A stretch of 40,019 nucleotides of DNA from CAYVQU01 sp964453155 (GTDB lineage Bacteria > Chloroflexota > Anaerolineae > Anaerolineales > UBA11858). The stretch spans positions 1 through 40,019 of the forward strand of contig CAYVQU010000029.1 of NCBI GenBank assembly GCA_964453155.1, written 5' to 3'. The notes beneath the pieces are model-generated. The model saw only the letters and a program-made list of their open reading frames with translations. It did no database searches and was not told where the DNA came from. The translations under genes and the position numbers were made by a program. The stretch's first letter is position 1. The number at the start of each line of letters is the position of its first letter. Shown piece after piece: positions 8,640 to 17,608 of the stretch.

Positions 8640-10091
8640 TTATTGACTCAACTCCCGCTCTGCTGCAGCAATAATCCGCGTTAATTCTTTTTGTTGGGCT
8701 GTGCTCAATGGCTCTGGGTGGTGATTCTTCAAAATCCAATCGGTTTTTTCCCTGGCAACTTCCAGCGGGTCGCGATAACTGCCATCCACATCTGGGATAT
8801 ACACCACTTCTGAAAAATCCATTTTGCGGAAATTCTGGCGGGTGTGTTTCTCCCTAAGAAAATGGCCGCGCGGTCCCACCGATTGAATGACTTCTAAAGC
8901 CATGTTATCGGAATTGGTTTCCACCCCCGCCGCGGATTGCCGAACATTATTATAAATATCTGTTTCCAAAACCAAGGCCTCGGGGTATAGCAGGGTGCTG
9001 CCGCGCAGCAATCCGATTCCGCTGCCGGTTTCCGCGCCACATAAGGCACCCAGTAACTGGCTTTTGCCACCCGCCTTGCCATTTTCCCAACCCAATCCAT
9101 GGGCATCCGATCCACCCCCGCCCATTGCGGCCAAAGTGGGGACACCCCACATGTGCGCCAGCTCAACCCCAATCGCATAGACGTGACTGTCATGACTGTA
9201 GTATGCGCCCGTACGGGGATGCGTCATGCCGGGCATGAAGGAATGGTATATGGGGGCTCCCGGATACGCCATTTGGACTAAGACCATGGCGGAGACAATT
9301 TCAGCATCTCCTTGGGATATCGTGCCCTCAATTGTGGCCGGTCCCGTTGAGCCCGAATTCGGCATAGACATAAAACCAACCGGGATTCCGGCCTCAGCGG
9401 CCAGCAGGGAAGCATCCATGCTTTCGGCATCGTGGGCTAGGGGGGCGATGGTGCAAGTCAATAATTAGAGCGGGGGGCGTTTCCGCATTTCTGCTTCGCT
9501 GCTCGCGACGACTTTGGCCATTTCGATTGCATATTTGGTGGTAATTTCATCTACCAGGGTCGGAGTTTGAACGTGTTTAACAGTGTTGTTGAAGGACGCG
9601 TCTAACTCATGGAGCGAGGGCGAAATCGGATGATCTTGGGCGCTGACCATGGGCCAATAAAAACTGATCGAAGCGAGATAATCCGATATTCGGGCCGATT
9701 TAGCCACATCGTCTTTGATGGAAGCGCGCAGCTCGCGGGTCTCATAATCGATGGTCTGGGTTCCGGTGCCATCGGTCGCCAAATATGTGCCCGGCTGGGA
9801 TAAATCAAGATCGAAAGCTGCTGTGCGTCCCCCCAGGGTGTAGTAGCGCGGGGCCTTTGAGAGGGCCGCCAGGATCACATCGGGCGAAAGCTTGACGATC
9901 TGGGTATCAAAATTGACATCCGCCCCATGTTGGGCGTAGATTTTTAACGCTCGTTCGGAGGGACAGTAGAAACCCGTCTCCCCGAGGATCCTAAAGGTGT
10001 TGGATTTGAACTTCTCGAGTTGCTCAGGTCTGAGAATCTGAACTTGATAGCCAGGAACGATCGGTTCAATTGGGGGTGTTTGATTGGTCAT
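8640..10091 (-). pseudogene. MttB-family methyltransferase interrupted by an in-frame TAA
   Basis: Two collinear minus-strand pieces in the same frame make one MttB-superfamily protein of about 482 codons. The N-terminal piece (10091 to 9468, 208 residues) ends RKRPPL, then TAA at 9465-9467. The frame continues LLTCTIAPLAHDAES through GPRGHFLREKHTRQ and NHHPEPLS to the normal end at 8640. In the paralogues this point reads RPPICANIC followed by the same IAPL or IPPL block, so length is conserved and only one codon is nonsense. TCA, TTA, TAC or TAT to TAA are possible single-base origins. The codon is ochre, so pyrrolysine insertion does not apply. Both halves otherwise look intact, which points to a recent mutation, a sequencing error or readthrough. 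A TTG two codons later has no ribosome site, so independent expression of the second half is unlikely. The first half starts at ATG 10091 with GGAG upstream. Confidence 0.82.
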
Positions 10092-10166
10092 TTATTCTCC
10101 GCAACTACATTAGATTTTGATTCTGCATTGGCGTTGCCTGGGTGTCTGACAAATCGAACAAAAACC

Positions 10167-10268
10167 CACCGCAGAGTCGCAGGGAACGCTGAGAATCTTG
10201 CTTGTTTCTAGAGAAAAACTCTGTGAGCTCTGCGTCTTCGCGAAGCATACCCTTGGGGTACTGCGGTG
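10167..10268. repeat. Dispersed repeat family R2, copy a
   Basis: CACCGCAG at 10167-10174 is mirrored by CTGCGGTG at 10261-10268. Inside are CGCAGGGAACGCTGAGA and CTCTGCGTCTTCGCGAAG, words shared with the elements at 15015-15092, 27875-27946 and 39751-39836. It occupies the gap between the broken MttB gene and the GntR gene; nothing else is evident there. Confidence 0.75.
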
Positions 10269-10347
10269 AAATTGCTAATATTGTCAGTCAATCAGTAAGC
10301 ATGGCTGTAATTTCGTCAATTCTATTTTGAGCAAAAACAGACTGCAC

Positions 10348-11013
10348 TCAGAAACGATTCATCGAACTATTTTTGGAATGTTCAATGTGTTTCCTCATCG
10401 CTTCTTGGGCTCCTGATTTATCGCGCTGCCGTAATCTATCGATGATTTCATAATGTTGGATGGCCGCCGCCGCAGCTACATTGATGCGAGCAATATGGGG
10501 GTCATATCCCAACACGAGTTCCGATTCGTTCTGGAGTTTATCCACCATGGCCGCCAATCGCTGATTTCCTGAGGCGCGCGCGATGATGAGATGAAAATCC
10601 AAATTAAGCGCATAGCCGTCTTGATAGGAGTGGGATGAATTTTCGGACTGCAAGCTGATTACCAATTCTTTTTCCAAGCGGTTATTTTCTTCCAGCAAGC
10701 GGATATCGTCATCTGTAATTCTTTCCGCGGCCAACCCGGCGGCTTCCACCTCTAAGATGTTCCTGAGATGGAAGATTTCCACCATGTCATGGACCGAGAT
10801 AGATTTGATCTGATAGCCAAATTTCGGCAGGGGTTCAATCAATCCTTCCGATGTCAAAATCACTAATGCTTCTCGGATGGGGGTTCGGCCCACTCCGAAT
10901 GATTCAGACAACTCCGCTATGCTGAAAATTTTGGCCGCTTCCAATTGGCCCAAAATAATGGCTTTCTTGATATCCTGATAGGCTTTATCGGTTTTCGTTT
11001 TCGATTTTGGCAT
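10348..11013 (-). CDS. GntR-family (FadR/FCD subgroup) transcriptional regulator
   Basis: A DNA-binding regulator of about 221 residues. The N-terminal winged helix-turn-helix is clear (AYQDIKKAIILGQL, then LSESFGVGRTPIREALVILTSEGLI). The C-terminal FCD ligand domain has the DFHLIIARASGN and HIEHS blocks whose acidic and histidine residues usually bind a metal and a carboxylate effector. I prefer the ATG at 11013; a TTG at 11034 in the same frame is possible, but its ribosome site would overlap a perfect palindrome. That palindrome (11042-11072) directly upstream is the likely autoregulatory operator. The gene sits in the middle of the left arm and may control it in response to a carboxylic acid, possibly a pathway intermediate (inference). 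Confidence 0.88.
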   Translation of the reverse strand: MPKSKTKTDKAYQDIKKAIILGQLEAAKIFSIAELSESFGVGRTPIREALVILTSEGLIEPLPKFGYQIKSISVHDMVEIFHLRNILEVEAAGLAAERITDDDIRLLEENNRLEKELVISLQSENSSHSYQDGYALNLDFHLIIARASGNQRLAAMVDKLQNESELVLGYDPHIARINVAAAAAIQHYEIIDRLRQRDKSGAQEAMRKHIEHSKNSSMNRF

Positions 11014-11041
11014 AGTTGATGACCACACTCCCAAAAGGAAA

Positions 11042-11072
11042 AATCCTAATATATTAGTAATATATTAGGATT
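11042..11072. promoter_or_regulatory. Perfect 31-bp palindrome, candidate GntR operator
   Basis: AATCCTAATATATTA (11042-11056), a central G (11057), and the exact reverse complement (11058-11072). Within it TAATATATTA occurs twice, at 11047-11056 and 11058-11067, each copy itself palindromic. It lies about 30 bp before the GntR start on the minus strand, and the AT-rich core could include that gene's -10 region. FadR-type regulators commonly bind such short palindromes at their own promoters. Confidence 0.7.
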
Positions 11073-11200
11073 GTAACGCGAGAATATTGAATTTACAAAT
11101 TATCTTTGGTCATATCTTTAGTGATTTTCTTCAGGTAAGCGTTTTCCGGTTGAACCAATAATTTGCGCTCAAATTCAGTAAATCACGAATCCAAAGATTT

Positions 11201-11281
11201 AACGTCATTGCGAACGAAGTGAAGCAATCTTCCCCTTGGAAATCAGATTGCTTCGGCAAAAAACTGCCTCGCAATGACGTT
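11201..11281. repeat. Dispersed repeat family R1, copy a (complete)
   Basis: AACGTCATTGCGA (11201-11213) is a perfect inverted match to TCGCAATGACGTT (11269-11281). A nested pair GAAGCAATCT (11221-11230) and AGATTGCTTC (11245-11254) is also perfect. This is the best-preserved of five copies in the window. Together with the palindrome it accounts for much of the 301-base gap 11014-11314; the remainder shows no recognisable feature. Confidence 0.85.
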
Positions 11282-11314
11282 AACAACTCATAAAGGTGGT
11301 CAACTGAAATTGAT

Positions 11315-13660
11315 TTATAGGCTATTTAGCGCATTTTTTAGGGTGGCCATTAGCAAATCGGCATGATCTGTCTGAAAAACAATCGGGGGGCGGATTTTTA
11401 GGGTCGCGTAATTGGACCCAGTAGTTCCAATCAACACTCCATTTTCACGCATATGATTCATAATGCGATCTGCCATATCTGGATTCGACTCTCCGTCGGG
11501 CGTAACGATATCAATGCCCTGGAGCAGCCCGGCCCCATGGATTTCCCCAATTATGGAGTACTCCTGCTGTAATCGAACCAACTCCTTTCTTAAATAGCGG
11601 CCAACTTCGCGGGCATTCGTTTGCAATTGCTCGGTTTCAATCACTTCCAGGACAGCTAACCCTGCGGCACAAGAAACCGGATTGCCCCCAAAAGTATTGA
11701 AATACTCCATTTCAGTGGCCATAACCTCCGCTATTTCTGGGCGGGTGACCACGGCGGCCAGGGGGTGTCCGTTCCCCATTGGTTTCCCCAACGTTACGAT
11801 GTCGGGGATCACCTCATCATATTGAAAACCCCAAAAATGCTCACCAAGACGCCCAAACCCTCCCTGGACTTCATCCGCGACGCACAAGCCGCCTGCATCC
11901 CGGGTTTTAGCAAAAAGCGTCTGAAGATAACCCTCCGGCGGCGTGTAAATGCCATCGGTCACAAACGAGGTATCCAGGATCAGCATTGCGGGATCATGGC
12001 CGTGCTGGGCTAAAGCCATAATCGCATCTCCGCTGCCCGAATCCGGCTGGCGAAAGGTAGTGTCAGAAGTGGGTGCCAATAGGGTTTGTACATGGGACGG
12101 CATTTGCGCCCTAGCAATACTTTCAGGGCTGAACTGCTTGGTGGCCGTGCCGCTCCCATGATACGCGAGCTTGGTAATCAGAGCCCCACTGTGGCCGGAT
12201 ACCAGTTTCGACATCTGCCAGGCGAGTTCGTTGGCTTCGGAGCCCGAACAGACAAACATGCAAACACTTAAGGGTTCCGGCATCCGGCTGGTGATCTGTT
12301 CGGCTAATTCCAAGATCAGCCCATGCATATAGCGTGAGCTGGTATTAAGTTTTCGAGCTTGATTGGCTATGGCATTAACGACATGGGGATGGCAGTGCCC
12401 GACATGGGAGACATTATTATAAGCGTCCAGGTAGCGGTGGCCATCAATGTCATATAACCAAACCTCCTCGCTGCCAACCATATGCAGGGGCTGATCGTAA
12501 AATAAATATTCGCAGGGACCCAAAAGGCGCGCCCTTCGGGCTAAATGCGATTGGCGGGATTCTCTTTCCCCCTTTGGTTTTCGGCTCGCTGCTTTTTCTT
12601 CCCATAGTCCACAGACCCGGAAGAATTTCCGAGTGACATCTTTGGAATTCAATGCTCTCCAGGCTTCCAGGGTGGCCCAGGTTTTATCGACGCCCCCGGT
12701 GATATAGGCTCGATTTTCTGGGTGCAGGGTCACTCGCCAGGCTGCGATGACATTTAGCATCGTCAATCGGGCCGCGATCAAATCGTAGAGCACGCGCAGT
12801 TCGGCAGCTTCAAGTGGAATGATTTCATGGTAACCCGCGATGACTTCAGCCGCCGCTCTTACAAGGTCATTGTGACCGCGCAGCATCTGAGCGACCGTAG
12901 TGGCTAAATCAACAATCAGGGGTGTGTGGGTTAAATCCCCAAAATCAATCAGACCCACAATCCGTCCGGGGTCATTCTCGGCCACAACGATATTGTCGGG
13001 CGTTAAGTCGTTGTGAACAATTTGAGCGCGTAATTTTGGTATCTGGGGCAGCACCTGCTGATCAAAGCGATCCAAAAAGTAGCTGGCCAGTTCATGGTGA
13101 CCGGCATCCGTAATATGCGGCAAATACTGTCTGAGCTTTGCAGTGTGTTTCAAATCCCAAAGCAGTTCATATTTCGCTCCGTGATGGAAGAAGCCTCTCA
13201 AACTCTGGGTGAGTTGGGCCAGACTGATTCCCATTGGACGCAGCAGTGCCTGTTCGGTAGGGGCGTCCTCTGGAGGGGTACCTGGTAGGTAAGTTAGAAT
13301 GCGAACGGAATGCTTCAGACCTTCCTTGGTTTGCACCTGCTCAATTGCTAATCCATTTCGGGATAAAAAGACTTTCGGTACCGGGAGATCGGGGTTCGTC
13401 AGCGCGATATGTTCCAACGCTTTGACCTGCATATCGATCATCGCCAGATCCTCAGCGCTATTGGCGATTTTAATTACATATTGAGCCCCGGTTTTCGTTT
13501 TGAGTCGGAAGTTCTGATCGCGCTCACTATCGAGGGGAGAGAGTGCACCTGTTAAACCAAAATACTTTTTGGCAATCTCATTAACTTCTCCATCGGAAAA
13601 GCTTGGGGCCGGGGTCTCTAACAGATCGTCTTGATAATGACTTTGATTTTCGGTTGGCAT
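11315..13660 (-). CDS. APH-family kinase fused to class III PLP aminotransferase/phospho-lyase
   Basis: A 781-residue two-domain enzyme. Residues about 20-300 are an aminoglycoside-phosphotransferase/hydroxylysine-kinase-like domain with the catalytic loop VHNDLTPDN (Asp218, Asn223) and the metal-binding LIDFGD (Asp239). Residues about 370-781 are a class III PLP enzyme with CSGSEAN, VADEVQGGFGR (Asp596) and LGKPMGNGHP (Schiff-base Lys626). In vertebrates separate hydroxylysine kinase and ammoniophospholyase (5-phosphohydroxylysine or phosphoethanolamine) catalyse consecutive steps, and bacterial fusions of the two are known. I infer ATP-dependent phosphorylation of a hydroxy-amine followed by removal of phosphate and ammonia to give an aldehyde. 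GGAG lies 8 bases before the ATG. It follows the MFS transporter gene by 46 bases and is probably co-transcribed. A plain transaminase role for the second domain cannot be excluded. Confidence 0.87.
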   Translation of the reverse strand: MPTENQSHYQDDLLETPAPSFSDGEVNEIAKKYFGLTGALSPLDSERDQNFRLKTKTGAQYVIKIANSAEDLAMIDMQVKALEHIALTNPDLPVPKVFLSRNGLAIEQVQTKEGLKHSVRILTYLPGTPPEDAPTEQALLRPMGISLAQLTQSLRGFFHHGAKYELLWDLKHTAKLRQYLPHITDAGHHELASYFLDRFDQQVLPQIPKLRAQIVHNDLTPDNIVVAENDPGRIVGLIDFGDLTHTPLIVDLATTVAQMLRGHNDLVRAAAEVIAGYHEIIPLEAAELRVLYDLIAARLTMLNVIAAWRVTLHPENRAYITGGVDKTWATLEAWRALNSKDVTRKFFRVCGLWEEKAASRKPKGERESRQSHLARRARLLGPCEYLFYDQPLHMVGSEEVWLYDIDGHRYLDAYNNVSHVGHCHPHVVNAIANQARKLNTSSRYMHGLILELAEQITSRMPEPLSVCMFVCSGSEANELAWQMSKLVSGHSGALITKLAYHGSGTATKQFSPESIARAQMPSHVQTLLAPTSDTTFRQPDSGSGDAIMALAQHGHDPAMLILDTSFVTDGIYTPPEGYLQTLFAKTRDAGGLCVADEVQGGFGRLGEHFWGFQYDEVIPDIVTLGKPMGNGHPLAAVVTRPEIAEVMATEMEYFNTFGGNPVSCAAGLAVLEVIETEQLQTNAREVGRYLRKELVRLQQEYSIIGEIHGAGLLQGIDIVTPDGESNPDMADRIMNHMRENGVLIGTTGSNYATLKIRPPIVFQTDHADLLMATLKNALNSL

Positions 13661-13706
13661 AAAACATCTCCACTCTTAGTATGATGGAACACTAGGAATA
13701 ACGGTT

Positions 13707-14975
13707 TTACGATCTGGGATCTTTCACGTAGAATTTAACCATTACAAAACCAATTGCAGATAGGATCAGCGCGGTCATGAACATCGTGGGATAACCCCAT
13801 AATTTCACGATTCCACCCCCGATGATGGGGGCGGCCAATAAAAATGGCCCGGTGAGGGTTTTGGACATCCCGATACAAGTGGGGCGATCGGCTTCAGCCC
13901 CAAATTCCATGGCGATATTTTGATCGGCGATGTATTCACCGGCGTGCGCAAAACTCATTAGCCCAAATACAATATAGAGGCCCCAAATTGAATCAACCCA
14001 TATTAGGCCCCCCAGCCCCGTTATCAAAACTAGATTGCAAATCTCGATGACCCGCTTATACCCATCCTTATCCCCGATGGTGCCCCAAATCCCATAACCG
14101 ATAATCTCGGAAATGAGCATCACCCCCGTAAAAACGGCCGAATACGACAGGGGCAAGTTGAATTTCTGGATGCCATACACGGTGACAAATCCCATTCCCA
14201 TAAAACTGAGGAAAAGAAAGGCCCGGTTGACCAGAAACATCGCAAAGTTCTTGTCTCTCGATAGGATTTGTTTGATGCGTTCCCATAGATTGATGGTATC
14301 CGTGGACGCCTCTCGCCTGATCTCCGGTTCAATATTTAAAGTTAGGAATATGTATGAGATCGCTACACAAATAAATCCGATCAAAAACATAAAGGCGTAA
14401 TTTAGAGGATAGACAACTTTAGCCAGCAGCAAACCGGCAATCAGAGCCCCCAATAACCCCATCGATTTTCCTAAAATCAATGAGAATCCCCAATAACGAC
14501 CGCGATGCGAAACCGGGATGACCGTGGCGATTAATTCTTGCCAGGGTAAGGCTACCAATCCAGCCGAAAAAACCTTGATTCCATATATGACTAAAAACAA
14601 GATAACCGCAACATTCGGATTGAGTTTTAAAATGAAAAATGCACCCAGGGCCAGGAGTAAATAGGGCAATCGGTCAAAAATACCCAACTTCATCACCAGG
14701 GGCAGCCGCCGATTCCGACCTTCTAAATACCTGGCCAGGAACAACTGCGGCAAAAACCAGCCAGCTCCTTCCAGGGCGGGGATCAAACCGATCACTAGGG
14801 GCGAATCGGTCAACGTACTCATAAATACGGGCAAGATGGTGTACGCGGCGGCAAAGCTATCGCCGAAGAACCAGAATCCGGCATCCATGATGTTGGCGAA
14901 AAAATTGCGTCGAAAGTTTTTAACAACTTCGGGGTTTAGCGTGTGAGCGTTGGGAATGACGAAGAAGTTTTTCAT
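13707..14975 (-). CDS. MFS transporter
   Basis: A 422-residue integral membrane protein with about twelve hydrophobic segments spread evenly along its length and a charged central loop (INLWERIKQILSRDKNF at about 226-242) between two six-helix halves, the major facilitator layout. An early conserved-looking loop reads YLEGRNRRLP, as in the loop between helices 2 and 3 of MFS proteins. No obvious ribosome site precedes the ATG. Its genes on either side are the kinase-lyase fusion and the FAD-GcvT dehydrogenase, so it probably moves a substrate or product of that pathway across the cytoplasmic membrane. Direction and substrate cannot be told from sequence. Confidence 0.82.
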   Translation of the reverse strand: MKNFFVIPNAHTLNPEVVKNFRRNFFANIMDAGFWFFGDSFAAAYTILPVFMSTLTDSPLVIGLIPALEGAGWFLPQLFLARYLEGRNRRLPLVMKLGIFDRLPYLLLALGAFFILKLNPNVAVILFLVIYGIKVFSAGLVALPWQELIATVIPVSHRGRYWGFSLILGKSMGLLGALIAGLLLAKVVYPLNYAFMFLIGFICVAISYIFLTLNIEPEIRREASTDTINLWERIKQILSRDKNFAMFLVNRAFLFLSFMGMGFVTVYGIQKFNLPLSYSAVFTGVMLISEIIGYGIWGTIGDKDGYKRVIEICNLVLITGLGGLIWVDSIWGLYIVFGLMSFAHAGEYIADQNIAMEFGAEADRPTCIGMSKTLTGPFLLAAPIIGGGIVKLWGYPTMFMTALILSAIGFVMVKFYVKDPRS

Positions 14976-15014
14976 AAAATTATGTATAGCTCAACAGTAG
15001 CTGTATTCATTTTT

Positions 15015-15092
15015 CACCGCGGAGACGCGGAGTTCGCAGAGTTTTTCTCAAGAAAAATTATGAATCTTTGCGTCCTTTGCGGCTCTGCGGTG
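15015..15092. repeat. Dispersed repeat family R2, copy b
   Basis: CACCGCGGAG (15015-15024) is mirrored imperfectly by CTCTGCGGTG (15083-15092). Internal words CGGAGTTCGCAGAGTTTTTC and CTTTGCGTCCTTTGCGGC match the other R2 copies. It fills most of the gap between two minus-strand genes. Confidence 0.72.
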
Positions 15093-15130
15093 TCAATCTT
15101 CTGTTGATTACGGCAGTTTTTCATATCATT

Positions 15131-17551
15131 TTAGGATTTCAACCGTTTATTGAGCGGATCATAGGCCGCTTCTTCCAATACAGTCGCCGGACAACGCTGG
15201 CCGAGAATTTCGATCTCGAAAGTAGTTCCTGGGACTGCGTATTCTGGAGGGACATAAGCAAAGGCCAGACTTTTTTCAACCGCATAGCCATAGGCCCCGG
15301 AGGTGGTCACCCCGATCACTTTATCGCCAGCGAGGACGGGTTCAGCCCCCCGGACTTCGGCATCTTCGGTCATCACTTCAACATAAGCGATATTCCAGGC
15401 CAGTTTTTCTTGTTGACGCTGGAGCAGCGCCTCCCGTCCGATGAAATCTCCTTTATCGAAATCGATAAACCGTTCCATCCCCGCCTCGATCAGAGTGATC
15501 TCATTAATTAATTCCACGCCCCAGGAGTAATAGGCCTTTTCTTTGCCCAAGCTGCTGAGGGCATACATCCCAAAATCGGCAATGCCGAATTCTTCACCCG
15601 CGGCCCAAACGGCATCATAGACAGCTTCCAAGTGCTCGATCGGCATATAGAGTTCCCAACCCAATTCGCCGACATAATTGATCCGCAGCGCCAACACGGA
15701 TACACCTGCAACTTCGATTTCTTGCCCAGTGAGCCAGGGAAAAACTGCATTGCTCAGATCCGCAGTTGTGATTTTGGAGAGTAGCTGGCGACATTTTGGT
15801 CCGGCTAAGACCAAAGTGCCCCAATCATTCGTGATATCTTTGATCTCTACTTCTTCATGATCTAGTTTGCGCTGGGTAAGTTGATCGTTGTTGGGGAGGT
15901 TGGCGGCTGCGGCTGAGAGTAGAAAAAAGCGCTCAGAATCGAGTCGCGTAACCGTATATTCGCTTTCAATTCGCCCCTGCTCAGTCAGGCCATGAGCCAA
16001 TTTGATCCCGCCATTTTTTTGCGAAACCCGATTGGCCAAAACGCGGTTTAGGAAAAATTCTGCATCTGGGCCAGTGACTTCGTGTTTGGTGAAGCTGGAC
16101 AAGTCTAAGACCCCCACCCGCTCCCGGACAGCCCGGCATTCAGCCCCAACGACGTCGAAAATATTATTGCGGCGAAAACTGAGTTCTTCCTCCCGGTCAT
16201 CCAGATTAAACCACTTGGGGCGCTCCCATCCAAAAGTCTCGGCAAATTGGCCCCCTTTCGCCTTGAGTTTTTCATAAAGGGGGCTGGTACGCGCCGGACG
16301 ACCTGCGGGGCGTTCTTCTCCGGGGAGGTGGAGTTGATACATGAAGGTGAAATCTTGATGGGCTTTGGCGCGGGCATATTCGTGGTCGGCGTAGGGTCCA
16401 AAACGACGCGGGTCGACTCCGACCATATTGATTTCGGCAGCCCCGTGCATCATCCATTGGGCCAAATACTTTCCGGCCCCGGCCCCTTGTCCGATTCCCA
16501 TATTCTGCCCGCAACTGAGCCAAAAATTGCGTAATCCGGGTGCAGGCCCCACTAAGGGGTTATGATCCGGCGTACGGGGATTAGCCCCATTGATAACCCG
16601 CATAATCCCGGCCTCAGCAAAGATGGGCATCCGCTCCATGACGCGCTCTAATCCGGGCATGATGACTTCAAAGTCGGCGGCAAAGAGTTCGCTCTCCGAT
16701 TCCCAATCCTGTTCTGAACCGTACCAGGCTTCTTGGGTCCCCGTGCGTTCATAAATCCCGATCAAACCCGAGTCCTGTTCCTGGCGATAATAGGCATTTG
16801 GATAGGGGTCGCGCATAACGGGGATTTCCTCGGCGCGGTCGATAAATTCCTTGATTGGTTCAGTGACGAGATATTGGTGTTTCATACTCGTGATGGGGAG
16901 GTTGAGGCCCACCCAGGCCCCAATCCGGGCAGCATAGCAACCGCCGGCGTTGACTACGTGTTCACAAGTGAACGTCCCTTGTTCGCTGATCACCTGCCAC
17001 TCCCCGGTAGGGAGGCGCTTAATGTCTGTAACGCGATTATGGCGAATGATGGTCGCGCCCATGTTTTTGGCTGCGATCGCCATAGCATTGGTCACCCCAG
17101 CCGGATCGACGTAGCCATCATCTAATGTCCACGCCCCCGCCAGCACACCATCTAGATTGATGAAGGGATTGAGTTTTCGAATCTCTTCCGGACCGATAAT
17201 TTCCATCCGGAAGCCAATATTTTTCGAGATGCCTTCAACTCGCCTTAAATTGTCCAGCTCTTCTGGGGTGGTTGCCAAACGAATACCGCCGACGCCGTGC
17301 CAGCCGGTGGCTTGGCCGGTCATTTGCTCTAATTTTGGGTAAAGAATATTGCTGTATTGTTGGATTTTGGCAACGTTGTAGTCCCCGGTGAAATTCGGGC
17401 ATTGCCCGGCCGCATGCCAGGTGGAACCGGAGGTTAATTCCGCCTTTTCGATGAGCACACAATCCGTCCACCCGTCTTCGGCGAGATGATACAACAACCC
17501 GACCCCCATAATGCCGCCGCCAACGATAACCACGCGGGCCTGTGATTGCAT
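15131..17551 (-). CDS. FAD-dependent dimethylglycine/sarcosine dehydrogenase-like protein with GcvT domain
   Basis: An 806-residue flavoprotein that by family removes a methyl group from an N-methyl amino acid. The N-terminal DAO/Rossmann domain has VVIVGGGIMG at 7-16 and GSTWHAAG with His46, the residue that carries covalent FAD in dimethylglycine and sarcosine dehydrogenases. The second half is a GcvT-like folate domain (VLDLSSFTKHEVTGPDAE, INYVGELGWELYMP, then a YGYAVEKSLAFAYV tail), which in this family takes the released formaldehyde onto tetrahydrofolate. I chose ATG 17551 rather than the upstream frame start at 17611 because GGAG lies 7 bases before it. It resembles the protein at 37248-39728 in domain order but is clearly diverged. 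It sits between a DAO oxidase and a transporter. The exact methylamine substrate is not known. Confidence 0.88.
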   Translation of the reverse strand: MQSQARVVIVGGGIMGVGLLYHLAEDGWTDCVLIEKAELTSGSTWHAAGQCPNFTGDYNVAKIQQYSNILYPKLEQMTGQATGWHGVGGIRLATTPEELDNLRRVEGISKNIGFRMEIIGPEEIRKLNPFINLDGVLAGAWTLDDGYVDPAGVTNAMAIAAKNMGATIIRHNRVTDIKRLPTGEWQVISEQGTFTCEHVVNAGGCYAARIGAWVGLNLPITSMKHQYLVTEPIKEFIDRAEEIPVMRDPYPNAYYRQEQDSGLIGIYERTGTQEAWYGSEQDWESESELFAADFEVIMPGLERVMERMPIFAEAGIMRVINGANPRTPDHNPLVGPAPGLRNFWLSCGQNMGIGQGAGAGKYLAQWMMHGAAEINMVGVDPRRFGPYADHEYARAKAHQDFTFMYQLHLPGEERPAGRPARTSPLYEKLKAKGGQFAETFGWERPKWFNLDDREEELSFRRNNIFDVVGAECRAVRERVGVLDLSSFTKHEVTGPDAEFFLNRVLANRVSQKNGGIKLAHGLTEQGRIESEYTVTRLDSERFFLLSAAAANLPNNDQLTQRKLDHEEVEIKDITNDWGTLVLAGPKCRQLLSKITTADLSNAVFPWLTGQEIEVAGVSVLALRINYVGELGWELYMPIEHLEAVYDAVWAAGEEFGIADFGMYALSSLGKEKAYYSWGVELINEITLIEAGMERFIDFDKGDFIGREALLQRQQEKLAWNIAYVEVMTEDAEVRGAEPVLAGDKVIGVTTSGAYGYAVEKSLAFAYVPPEYAVPGTTFEIEILGQRCPATVLEEAAYDPLNKRLKS

Positions 17552-17608
17552 AATAATCTCCAAATATTGCCTAATATTACGTTTGAATGAAGAGTATTCC
17601 CGAAAATT

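Noticed and set aside
8640..9461. Separate short gene starting at TTG 9459-9461
   Set aside because: It is the exact in-frame continuation of the MttB frame after TAA, begins in the middle of a conserved domain and has no ribosome site.
9465..9467. Pyrrolysine codon in an MttB gene
   Set aside because: The codon is TAA, not TAG, and lies earlier than the known pyrrolysine position; the other three MttB genes have no in-frame stop.
11201..11281. CRISPR-like repeats
   Set aside because: Copies are dispersed over 20 kb, have inverted ends and show no regular spacers; no cas genes are present.
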